Assembly (NCBI RefSeq): GCF_039542305.1
Contig: NZ_BAABHW010000001.1
Coordinates: forward strand, 992,001-1,056,000
Direction of reading: 5' to 3'
DNA length: 64,000 nucleotides
Origin: Roseibacterium beibuensis
GTDB taxonomy: Bacteria; Pseudomonadota; Alphaproteobacteria; Rhodobacterales; Rhodobacteraceae
Shown: one piece after another, positions 41,913 to 49,443 of the stretch
How the letters are laid out: every line of letters begins with the position of its first letter
How positions within the stretch are numbered: position 1 is the stretch's first letter
Notes under the pieces: model-generated
Seen by the model: only the letters and a program-made list of their open reading frames with translations
The model's database searches: none
What the model was told of the DNA's origin: nothing
Program-made: the position numbers and the translations under genes

Positions 41913-42688
41913 GGCCGGACGGGGTTGCGGCCTGTGCCGCGCTGGTCGAACGGGGCGACCCCGACCGCTTCCGCGCCGCCATGGCCGCGCCGGTGCCTGC
42001 GCGCGCGATCCTGTTCCCGCTCTATGCGTTCAACATCGAGGTCAGCCGCGCCCCCTGGGTGACGGAAGAGACCATGATCGCCGAGATGCGCCTGCAATTC
42101 TGGCGCGACGTGGCCGAGGAGATCGCGCAGGGCGCGGCACCGCGCGCGCATGAGGTCGCCGCCCCGTTGTCGGAGGCCGTGCGCCCCGAGGATGCGCCGC
42201 TGCTCGACCGTCTGGTCGCGGCGCGCCGCTGGGACATCTACCGCGACGCCTTCGAGGATGCGGCGCATTTCGAGGACTATCTCGATGCGACCGGCGCAAA
42301 CCTCGCCTGGGTGGCCGCCCGCGCCCTTGGGGCTGGTCCCGGGGCGGAACAGGCCGTGCGCGACCATGCCTGGGCCGCCGCGCTGGCGAATTTCCTGCGC
42401 GCCGTGCCGGAACTGGAACGGCGGGGCCGGGTGCCGCTGGTCGATGGACGGCCCGAGGCGGTGCGGGACCTGGCGCAGCGTGGGTTGGAGCGGCTGGCCG
42501 CGGCCCGCGCGCGGCGGCGTGCGGTGCCCAAGGCGGCTGCGCCCGCGCTTTATGCCGGGTGGCAGGCCGACCCGATCCTGCGGCAGGCGGTGGCCGAGCC
42601 GACCCGTGTGGCCGAGGGCCGGTTGGGCATGGGCGAAGCGGCCTCGCGCTTTCGGCTGGCCCGCGTCGCCTTGACCGGGCGCTGGTAG
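41909..42688 (+). CDS. Squalene/phytoene synthase-family protein (NDUFAF6-like)
   Basis: A protein of 259 aa. It aligns with the trans-isoprenyl diphosphate synthase fold: ALYAFNIEVSRAPW replaces the usual DxxxD region, MRLQFWRDVAEEI, HEVAAPLSEAV, ARRWDIYRDAFEDAAHFEDYLDATGANLAWVAARALG. Both Asp-rich motifs of true squalene or phytoene synthases are not evident, as in the short relatives of the complex I assembly factor NDUFAF6. Synthase activity is therefore doubtful. ATG 41909 overlaps the cimA stop (ATGA), so expression is coupled. No carotenoid genes are adjacent. Confidence 0.7.
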   Translation: MRPDGVAACAALVERGDPDRFRAAMAAPVPARAILFPLYAFNIEVSRAPWVTEETMIAEMRLQFWRDVAEEIAQGAAPRAHEVAAPLSEAVRPEDAPLLDRLVAARRWDIYRDAFEDAAHFEDYLDATGANLAWVAARALGAGPGAEQAVRDHAWAAALANFLRAVPELERRGRVPLVDGRPEAVRDLAQRGLERLAAARARRRAVPKAAAPALYAGWQADPILRQAVAEPTRVAEGRLGMGEAASRFRLARVALTGRW

Positions 42689-42695
42689 CCGCCCC

Positions 42696-43937
42696 TTACG
42701 CGTAGAGGTCCTTGGGACGCATCGCGAGCCAGATCAGCGCCCCGCCCGCCAGCGCGAGGAAGGGCACCATGGCGATATTGACCGCCGTCCAGCCCGCTTG
42801 CGTATCCGCGCCCGAACTCATCAAAAAGCCCGAGGCCAGCGAGGCGATGGTGACGCAGCCGAAGACGAGGAAATCGTTCATGCCCTGCACGCGCCCGCGC
42901 TCATGCGGTTCATGCGCCTGGGTCAGCATGGCCGTCGCGCCGATGAAGCCGAAATTCCACCCCACGCCCAGCAGCACCAGCGCGCCGAAGAACTGGTAAA
43001 GCTCCACCCCCGTCAGGGCGACGCCCCCGGCAAGGGCCAGCAGGAACAACCCCAGCGCGACGATCCGCATCGCCCCGAACCGCGCGATCAGGTGGCCGGT
43101 CACGAAGGACGGGGCGAACATGGCCACGACATGGGCCGAGACGACATCCGCCGCCGATCCGGTCGTGAACCCGCAGCCCACCACGGCCAATGGCGTCGAG
43201 GTCATCATCAGGTTCATCAGCGCGTAGGAGACCATGCCGCAGATGATCGCGACGGAAATGCGCGGATCCTTCAAAAGCTCCGCATGGGTGCGGCCGCGAT
43301 TGGCCTTGGCCGCGGCGCGCGTGTGCGCGGTGGGTTTGGGCAGGTCGAGAAACAGGAACAGCGCCATCCCGACGAGGTTGATCAAGACGACGAAGGCATA
43401 GGTGCCCACGAAGGGGATCACCGTCGCGTCGGTGGTGAACTTGACCATCTGCGGCCCGATCAGGGCCGAGATCAGGCCGCCTGCCATGACGTAGGAAATT
43501 GCCTTGGGGCGGAATTTCTCCGACGCGGTGTCGGCCGCGGCGAAGCGGTAGAACCCCTGCGCCGACATGTAGATGCCGGTGATATAGGCGCCGACCAGGA
43601 ACAGCGCGAAACTGTCGGTCCACAGCCCCCAGGCCGAGACGGCTGCCCCGGTTGCACCGCCCGCGGCCCCGATGAAAAAGCCCGCGCGCCGCCCGAAATG
43701 CTGCATCAGCGGCGAGAGCCAGAGCGCGGTTGTCATCGAGCCAAAGACGATCAGCGAGATCGGGATCGTGGCCAAGGCCGGGTTGGGCGCGATCATCAGC
43801 CCCGCAAGCCCGCCCACGGTGAAAATCATGGGCATCTGGCTGCCGAGGATGGCTTGTGCCATGACGAGGACGGCGACGTTGCGCTTGGCGCGGCGGTCGC
43901 CTTCGATCTCTTCCGGGGTCAGGGTGGCGTCGGTCAT
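42696..43937 (-). CDS. Major facilitator superfamily transporter
   Basis: A protein of 413 aa with about 12 hydrophobic segments and the MFS cytoplasmic motif HFGRRAGFF after the second helix. A second-half counterpart is RFGAMRIVALG. The central loop (PKPTAHTRAAAKANRGRTHAELLKDPRIS) separates the halves. Substrate unknown; it belongs to the YfiS/enterobactin-exporter-like drug:H+ antiporter type, which is only a broad family guess. Start ATG 43937 gives MTDATLTPEEIEGDRRAKRNVAV; the frame continues open upstream without a start signal. Divergent from the AlkA-like gene. Confidence 0.85.
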   Translation of the reverse strand: MTDATLTPEEIEGDRRAKRNVAVLVMAQAILGSQMPMIFTVGGLAGLMIAPNPALATIPISLIVFGSMTTALWLSPLMQHFGRRAGFFIGAAGGATGAAVSAWGLWTDSFALFLVGAYITGIYMSAQGFYRFAAADTASEKFRPKAISYVMAGGLISALIGPQMVKFTTDATVIPFVGTYAFVVLINLVGMALFLFLDLPKPTAHTRAAAKANRGRTHAELLKDPRISVAIICGMVSYALMNLMMTSTPLAVVGCGFTTGSAADVVSAHVVAMFAPSFVTGHLIARFGAMRIVALGLFLLALAGGVALTGVELYQFFGALVLLGVGWNFGFIGATAMLTQAHEPHERGRVQGMNDFLVFGCVTIASLASGFLMSSGADTQAGWTAVNIAMVPFLALAGGALIWLAMRPKDLYA

Positions 43938-44012
43938 GGGGCGACGGGTATAGGATGGCGCGGGAACGGTCCAGAGGAACGTGACGTGGTCAACGGGTTT
44001 GAGGCCCGGCCA

Positions 44013-44070
44013 GCGAGGGGTTTTCCACCCCTCGCGCTCCCCGGAGAGTTTTTTGGCCAAGATGAAGGGG
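44013..44070 (+). repeat. Hairpin repeat with GGCCAAGATGAAGGGG tail (copy 2)
   Basis: GCGAGGGG (44013-44020) and CCCCTCGC (44028-44035) form a perfect 8-bp stem; then CTCC-CC-GGAG, a T-run and GGCCAAGATGAAGGGG (44055-44070). The last 23 bases match copy 1 (12698-12720) with one difference. Here the tail runs straight into the start of the glycosylase gene and its GAAGGGG provides that gene's ribosome-binding site. Confidence 0.7.
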
Positions 44071-44078
44071 CAGGGGTG

Positions 44079-44708
44079 GTGCGACTTCCCGACAGGATCG
44101 AAACGGAGGCCGACCTTGCTGCCGGGGCCGTCGTACTGGTGGCGCTGGAGCCGCGCTTCGGCCCGGTTGTGGCGGCCGGACCCTTGCCCTTGCGGCGGCG
44201 GCAGGACGGGTTTGCCGCGTTGGCGCAGGCCATCGTGGGGCAACAGGTTTCGACCGCCAGCGCCGCGGCCATCTGGGGGCGGCTGGAGGCGGCGGGCCTG
44301 ACGCAAGAGGGGGCCGTGCGTGCCGCGTCGGACGAGGCGTTGCGCGGCTGCGGCCTGAGTCGGCCAAAACTGCGCTACATCCGTGCCCTGGCCGGGGCGG
44401 GCGTCGATTGGGACGGCTTGCGCGCGGCAAAGACCGAGGAGGTGATCGAAACGCTGGTGGCCTTGCCCGGGATCGGGCGCTGGACGGCGGAGATTTACGC
44501 GAAGTTTGCGCTCGGCCACATGGATGTCTTCGCGGCGGGCGACCTGGCCTTGCAGGAGGCGGCAAAACGGCTGTTCGATCTGCCTGATCGCCCCTCGGAA
44601 CGCAACCTGCGCGACATGGCCGAGGGCTGGGCACCCGTGCGCGCGGTTGCCGCCCGCGCGCTCTGGGTCTACTACCGCTGGGAAACCGATCGGGAGGGTG
44701 CCCTGTGA
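44079..44708 (+). CDS. DNA-3-methyladenine glycosylase II (AlkA-like, HhH-GPD)
   Basis: A protein of 209 aa. FAALAQAIVGQQVSTASAAAIWGRL, the helix-hairpin-helix LVALPGIGRWTAEIYAKFALG and the catalytic aspartate in VFAAGDLALQEAAKRLF identify the AlkA branch, which removes alkylated purines in base excision repair. It is the short form without the N-terminal AlkA domain. Starts GTG 44076 or 44079 are both possible; GAAGGGG at 44064-44070, part of the repeat tail, favours 44079. The stop overlaps the following hydrolase start (GTGA). Confidence 0.87.
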   Translation: MRLPDRIETEADLAAGAVVLVALEPRFGPVVAAGPLPLRRRQDGFAALAQAIVGQQVSTASAAAIWGRLEAAGLTQEGAVRAASDEALRGCGLSRPKLRYIRALAGAGVDWDGLRAAKTEEVIETLVALPGIGRWTAEIYAKFALGHMDVFAAGDLALQEAAKRLFDLPDRPSERNLRDMAEGWAPVRAVAARALWVYYRWETDREGAL

Positions 44709-45373
44709 CACGCGTATTGGAATATGGCCGCAAGCCCGCCGCCTCGGGGCAGGCGAAAAGCCTCGTGATCTTCCTGCATGGTTATGGCGCGGATGGGAAG
44801 GACCTTCTGGGGCTGGCCGATCCGCTGGCGCCGCATATGCCCGACACGGTCTTCGTCGCGCCCGATGCGCCGGAACGCTCGGTGATGAACCCGATGGGGT
44901 TCCAGTGGTTCCCGATCCCCTGGATCGACGGCTCCTCCGAGGAGCAGGCCGCCGAAGGCATGGCACGCGCGGTGGAGGATTTGAACGCGTTTCTCGACAC
45001 GCTCATGGACGAGGAAGGCATCGCGCCCGAGCGGGTCGCGCTGGTGGGCTTTTCCCAGGGTACGATGATGAGCCTGCATGTCGCCCCGCGCCGGCCCGCG
45101 CGGTTCGCCGGTGTCGTCGGTTTTTCGGGCCGCTTGCTGGAGCCGGAGGCGTTGGCCGAGGAAACGGTCGTGCGCCCGCCGGTCCTGTTGATCCACGGCG
45201 ACCAGGACGATGTCGTGCCGCCCCAATCGCTGCCCGAAGCTGCCGAGGCGTTGCAGAAAGCGGGCTGGGACGAGGTTTATGCCCATATCATGAAGGGCAC
45301 GGCCCATGGCATCGCGCCCGACGGGTTGTCGGTTGCCCTGGCCTTCCTGCGCGAAAAGCTGGGCATCGACTAG
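44705..45373 (+). CDS. Alpha/beta hydrolase, phospholipase/carboxylesterase family
   Basis: A protein of 222 aa. Oxyanion motif VIFLHGYGADGKDL, nucleophile S117 in VGFSQGTMM, acid D169 in HGDQDDVVP and H201 in AHGI complete the triad of the YpfH/Est group of small carboxylesterases (Abhydrolase_2). Cytosolic; natural substrate unknown. GTG 44705 overlaps the glycosylase stop, so the two genes are cotranslated, although no functional link is evident. Confidence 0.88.
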   Translation: MTRVLEYGRKPAASGQAKSLVIFLHGYGADGKDLLGLADPLAPHMPDTVFVAPDAPERSVMNPMGFQWFPIPWIDGSSEEQAAEGMARAVEDLNAFLDTLMDEEGIAPERVALVGFSQGTMMSLHVAPRRPARFAGVVGFSGRLLEPEALAEETVVRPPVLLIHGDQDDVVPPQSLPEAAEALQKAGWDEVYAHIMKGTAHGIAPDGLSVALAFLREKLGID

Positions 45374-45570
45374 ATCCGCAGCGTTCCGTCTCTGCCTGAA
45401 AAACCGTCACGAAACTGTCAGGCTTGTGCGTTAAGCAGTCCGCGCCACACACAGCATCTAGTTTTGCTTGCCCGATGGTTAAGCCTAGATATAGTGGAGG
45501 CATAGCTGGGGCGGGTGCTCCCGCTCTGGTGCCAAAAAGACGGGCAGTCAGGGCGGAGGCGGAGTCACCC

Positions 45571-46167
45571 ATGCAAGTTGCGGCCGATACCGAGTTCAGA
45601 ACCCATTTCGTGCGGGAGCCGGGCGCGCTCAAGGATCATCCGGCCTTGGTGCTGAATGCCGATTACCGGCCCTTAAGCTACTATCCCCTGTCGCTCTGGC
45701 CATGGCAGGAGGCCGTCAAGGCGGTCTGGCTCGACCGGGTGCAGATCGTGGCCGAATACGACACGGTGGTGCGCTCGCCCTCGACGCAGATCCGAATACC
45801 CTCGGTCGTCGTTCTCAAGGATTTCATCAAACCGCAGAAGCGCGTGGCCTTCACGCGCTTCAATCTTTTTCTGAGGGACGAATTCTCCTGCCAGTATTGC
45901 GGCGCGAAAGGGGACCTGACCTTCGACCATGTCGTGCCACGGGCGCGGGGCGGCATCACCAGTTGGGAGAATGTCGTCGCGGCGTGTTCGAGGTGCAACC
46001 TGCGCAAGGGCTCCAAGAGCTTGCGCGAGTCGAGCATGGCGCTGCGCAAGGCGCCGCGTCAGCCGGGTGCCGAGGAATTGCGCAACATGGGCCGCAAGTT
46101 CCCGCCAAATCACCTGCATGAAAGCTGGCTCGATTTCCTCTACTGGGACGCCGAGTTGGAGGCGTGA
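45571..46167 (+). CDS. HNH endonuclease domain protein
   Basis: A protein of 198 aa. The C-terminal half has a complete HNH fold: FSCQYCGAKGDLTFDHVVPRARGG, W-x-N-V-V and ACSRCNLRKGSKSL, giving two CxxC zinc pairs and the catalytic His. The N-terminal part (ALVLNADYRPLSYYPLSLWPWQEAVKAVWLDRVQIV) is conserved in the chromosomal, non-mobile HNH proteins of bacteria and cyanobacteria. ATG 45571 follows GGAGGCGGAG. The 197-bp leader has ATGGTTAA (a CtrA half-site match) and a weak promoter-like TAGATATAG. Housekeeping role unknown; no toxin or restriction partner nearby. Confidence 0.85.
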   Translation: MQVAADTEFRTHFVREPGALKDHPALVLNADYRPLSYYPLSLWPWQEAVKAVWLDRVQIVAEYDTVVRSPSTQIRIPSVVVLKDFIKPQKRVAFTRFNLFLRDEFSCQYCGAKGDLTFDHVVPRARGGITSWENVVAACSRCNLRKGSKSLRESSMALRKAPRQPGAEELRNMGRKFPPNHLHESWLDFLYWDAELEA

Positions 46168-46222
46168 CACGGGGCCAAACGGGGGCTAGCGTGCCGCTGA
46201 CCCCACCGCGAAAGGCCCTGAC

Positions 46223-47179
46223 ATGAGTGATATCGACTGGACCCCGATCTCTGGCGCCGTGTTGCCGCGTTATGCCGGCGTTCCCAGCTTCATGCGCCTG
46301 CCGCAGATCGCGCCGGACGATCCGCGCGCGCCCGAGGTCGAGATCGGCCTGATCGGGATGCCGTGGGACGGGGCCACGTCGAACCGCCCCGGCGCGCGCC
46401 ACGGGCCGCGGGGCCTGCGCGATGCCTCGACCATGATCCGCGAGATGAACCGCTCGACCGGCCAGCTTCCGTTTTCGGCCGCGCGCTGCGCCGACATGGG
46501 CGATGTCGCGATGAGCCCGGTCGACCAGGACGAGGCACTGGAGGCCGCCGAGGCCACCGTCGCCTCGATGCTGTCCAACGATATCCGGCCCGTCATGGTG
46601 GGGGGCGACCACCTGTGCACCCTGACGGTGCTGCGGGCGCTGCGCAAGCATCGCGGCGAGGCGTTCGGCCTGATCTTGCTGGACAGTCATACCGACCTCT
46701 ATCCGCCCTATTTCGGCGGCAAGACCCTGACCCATGGCAACCCGTTCCGGCAGGCCATCGAAGAAGGCTGCATCGACCCGCACCGCACCTTCATGGCGGG
46801 GATGCGCGGCACCTCCTACAACACGTCGGATTTCGATTACGGGCGCGAGAAGGGCGTGCATATCCTTCCCATCGAAACCTGCATGGAGCGCGGCTGGTCC
46901 TCGGTGATGGACGAGGCGCGCGCGGTCGCGGGCGGCGGACCGGTCTATGTCAGCTTCGACATCGATTTCATCGACCCGGCCTATGCGCCGGGGACCGGCA
47001 CGCCCGAGGTCGGCGGCCCCACCAGTTTCGAGGCGATCCAATGCGTGCGCGCGCTGCGGGGGCTGGATATCATCGGCACCGATCTGGTCGAGGTGTCGCC
47101 GCCCTTCGATCCGTCCGGCAATACCTCGTGGCTGGGTGTGTCGGTGCTGTTTGAACTGATCTGCGCGATGCAACCATGA
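46223..47179 (+). CDS. speB: Agmatinase / guanidino-acid ureohydrolase
   Basis: A protein of 318 aa. Manganese ligands are H130 in VGGDH, D154-x-H156-x-D158 in LLDSHTD and D246-x-D248 in SFDIDFIDPAYAPGTGTPEVGG. The family usually reads DAHxD; serine replaces alanine here. It hydrolyses agmatine to putrescine and urea if a true SpeB, but guanidinobutyrase and guanidinopropionase share the same residues. AAAGG precedes ATG 46223. It stands alone between the HNH gene and zwf. Confidence 0.82.
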   Translation: MSDIDWTPISGAVLPRYAGVPSFMRLPQIAPDDPRAPEVEIGLIGMPWDGATSNRPGARHGPRGLRDASTMIREMNRSTGQLPFSAARCADMGDVAMSPVDQDEALEAAEATVASMLSNDIRPVMVGGDHLCTLTVLRALRKHRGEAFGLILLDSHTDLYPPYFGGKTLTHGNPFRQAIEEGCIDPHRTFMAGMRGTSYNTSDFDYGREKGVHILPIETCMERGWSSVMDEARAVAGGGPVYVSFDIDFIDPAYAPGTGTPEVGGPTSFEAIQCVRALRGLDIIGTDLVEVSPPFDPSGNTSWLGVSVLFELICAMQP

Positions 47180-47263
47180 CGCGCCCGCTTGCCCGGTTGA
47201 GGCCGTTTGCGCATCTGGTAGACTCCATCCGAAACGCGGTGTATCTCGGGGGAAATTGCGCCC

Positions 47264-47275
47264 GTTAGCGCTAAC
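47264..47275. promoter_or_regulatory. LacI-type operator upstream of zwf
   Basis: GTTAGCGCTAAC is identical to the 12-mer before edd (33410-33421) and ends 21 bp before the zwf ATG. A possible promoter, TTGAGG (47197-47202) and TAGACT (47219-47224) with 16-bp spacing, would put it about 35 bp into the transcript, suiting a roadblock repressor. Confidence 0.75.
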
Positions 47276-47296
47276 ACGGCGAAGTTGGAGACACCC

Positions 47297-48745
47297 ATGG
47301 TTTCGCGCGTCATCCCGGTCGATCCGTTCGACCTCGTGATTTTCGGCGGCACGGGCGACCTGGCCCGGCGCAAGATCCTGCCCGCGCTCTATCGGCGGTT
47401 CTGTGATGAGCAGATGCCCAGGGAAGCGCGCATCATCGGCGCGGCCCGGACCGAGCAATCTCCGCAAGAGTATCGCGACTGGGTCGCGGAGGGGCTGAAG
47501 GAATTCGCGCCGAGATCGGCGGCCGACCCCGACGCGATGGCCGGATTCCTCGACCGGGTGGATTACCTTCCCGTCGACGCCAAGGGCGAAGGCGGCTGGT
47601 CCGACCTGAAATCGAAGATGCGCGCCAATGTCGTGCAGGCCTTCTATTTCTCGGTCGCCCCGGCGCTGTTCGGGGATCTGGCCGAGCGATTGCACCATTA
47701 CGGGATCGCGCATGAGGGGGCGCGGATCGTCGTCGAAAAACCCTTCGGGCGTGATCTGGGCACCGCGAGATCGCTCAATGCGACGCTGGCGGAACATTTC
47801 GACGAAAGCCAGATCTATCGGATCGACCATTACCTTGGGAAAGAGACGGTCCAGAACCTGATGGCGGTGCGTTTCGGCAATGTCCTGTTCGAGCCGCTGT
47901 GGAACGCGCAATACGTGGATCATGTCCAGATCACCGTGGCCGAATCCGTGGGCGTGGGCGGTCGCGGCTCCTATTACGACAAGTCGGGCGCGATGCGGGA
48001 CATGGTGCAGAACCACCTGATGCAGCTGTTGTGCCTGACCGCGATGGAGCCGCCCAGCCGGTTCGAACCCGACGCGGTGCGGGACGAGAAACTCAAGGTG
48101 ATCCGCGCCCTGCAATCGCCCCCGCTGAAGGATATCGTACGCGGGCAATACAAGGCGGGGGATAACCCGTCCTATCTCGACGATGTCGAGGAACCCGACA
48201 GCCGCACCGAAAGTTTCATCGCCATGAAGCTGCATATCGCGAACTGGCGCTGGAACGGCACGCCCTTTTACCTGCGCACCGGCAAACGGCTGAAGACCCG
48301 CAAATCCGAGATCGTCGTGCATTTCAAGGAACCGCCCCATTCCATCTTCGACGAGGATGCGGGCAGCCGGCCCAATATCCTGTCGATCCGCTTGCAGCCC
48401 GATGAAGGGATCGACCTGAGCGTCACCATCAAGGAACCGGGGCCGGGGGGCATGCGCCTGATCGACGTGCCGCTGGACATGAGCTTTGCCGATGCGCTGG
48501 GGCCCGAGGCGGCGGATGTGCCCGATGCCTATGAACGGCTCATCATGGACGTGATCCGGGGCAACCAGACGCTCTTCATGCGCGGCGACGAGGTCGAGGC
48601 CGCCTGGGCCTGGACCGATCCGCTGATCGAGGCGTGGACCGAGCGGGGCGACCGCCCCGTCCCCTACGAGCCGGGCAGCGCCGGGCCTGAGGACAGCGCC
48701 ATCCTGATGCATCGCGACAGTCGCCGCTGGCGGGAGGTGGGATGA
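47297..48745 (+). CDS. zwf: Glucose-6-phosphate 1-dehydrogenase
   Basis: A protein of 482 aa. NAD(P)-binding FGGTGDLARRKILPAL (16-31), the EKPFGRDL motif, and the active-site RIDHYLGKETVQN at about 175-187 are diagnostic. It oxidises glucose-6-phosphate to 6-phosphogluconolactone, the entry to the Entner-Doudoroff and pentose phosphate routes. ATG 47297 follows TTGGAG; a TTG at 47285 would place the start inside the Shine-Dalgarno. Stop overlaps pgl by 4 bp. Confidence 0.97.
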   Translation: MVSRVIPVDPFDLVIFGGTGDLARRKILPALYRRFCDEQMPREARIIGAARTEQSPQEYRDWVAEGLKEFAPRSAADPDAMAGFLDRVDYLPVDAKGEGGWSDLKSKMRANVVQAFYFSVAPALFGDLAERLHHYGIAHEGARIVVEKPFGRDLGTARSLNATLAEHFDESQIYRIDHYLGKETVQNLMAVRFGNVLFEPLWNAQYVDHVQITVAESVGVGGRGSYYDKSGAMRDMVQNHLMQLLCLTAMEPPSRFEPDAVRDEKLKVIRALQSPPLKDIVRGQYKAGDNPSYLDDVEEPDSRTESFIAMKLHIANWRWNGTPFYLRTGKRLKTRKSEIVVHFKEPPHSIFDEDAGSRPNILSIRLQPDEGIDLSVTIKEPGPGGMRLIDVPLDMSFADALGPEAADVPDAYERLIMDVIRGNQTLFMRGDEVEAAWAWTDPLIEAWTERGDRPVPYEPGSAGPEDSAILMHRDSRRWREVG

Positions 48746-49419
48746 TGTACGAGTTCATCTCCTATCCCGATCGCGAGGCGATGATGCTGGACCTCGCCGA
48801 CCGCATCGCCGGCGAATTGTCCGAAACGCTGTTGCACGAGGATCGTGCAACCCTGTCGGTGCCGGGCGGCACCACGCCGGGGCCGGTTTTCGACGTGCTG
48901 TCGGAACTTGCGCTGGATTGGTCGCGCATCTCGGTGGTCTTGAACGATGAACGCTGGGTGGCCGAGGACAGCCCCCGCTCGAACACGGCGCTGCTGAAGA
49001 AAAGGCTTCTGACATCAAAGGCATCCGAGGCGACGTTGATCCCCCTCTACGCGCCGGCCGAGTGCCCGGAGGACGCGCTCGACGGGTTGGCAGAGGGGCT
49101 GAAGCCGCATCTGCCGATCTCGGTTCTGCTTTTGGGCATGGGCACGGACATGCACACGGCAAGCCTGTTTCCCGGCGCCGACAACCTCGCTGCCGCGCTG
49201 GATGACCGTGCGCCGCCCTTGATGGCGATGCGGGCCGAGGGCGCGGGCGAGCCGCGGATCACCCTGACCGCGCCGGTTCTCAAGGGGGCGATGCGCACGC
49301 ATATCCTCATCACCGGCCCTGAAAAGCGCGAGGTGCTGGAAAACGCAGCGCATCTGCCCGTGCGGGAGGCACCGATCCGCGCGGTTCTGGGGCGCGCTGT
49401 CGTCCACTGGGCCGACTGA
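48742..49419 (+). CDS. pgl: 6-phosphogluconolactonase
   Basis: A protein of 225 aa of the DevB/SOL type. Conserved LSVPGGTTPGPVFDVL, VVLNDERWVAEDSPRSNTALLKKRLL and LLLGMGTDMHTASLFPG with a later RITLTAPVLKGA motif. It hydrolyses the lactone from Zwf to 6-phosphogluconate. ATG 48742 overlaps the zwf stop (ATGA), so Zwf and Pgl are coupled. pgi follows 24 bp later. Confidence 0.95.
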   Translation: MMYEFISYPDREAMMLDLADRIAGELSETLLHEDRATLSVPGGTTPGPVFDVLSELALDWSRISVVLNDERWVAEDSPRSNTALLKKRLLTSKASEATLIPLYAPAECPEDALDGLAEGLKPHLPISVLLLGMGTDMHTASLFPGADNLAAALDDRAPPLMAMRAEGAGEPRITLTAPVLKGAMRTHILITGPEKREVLENAAHLPVREAPIRAVLGRAVVHWAD

Positions 49420-49443
49420 CATCACTCATCCGGGAAGGACGAC

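Noticed and set aside
42798..44075. Upstream extension of the AlkA-like frame over the MFS gene
   Set aside because: It reads antisense through the transporter. The domain begins only at about 44,090.
45956..48712. A 918-codon open frame on the minus strand opposite the HNH, speB and zwf genes
   Set aside because: It runs through strongly conserved genes on the other strand, has low-complexity Arg/His/Gly content and no start signal. Long antisense frames are normal at this GC content.
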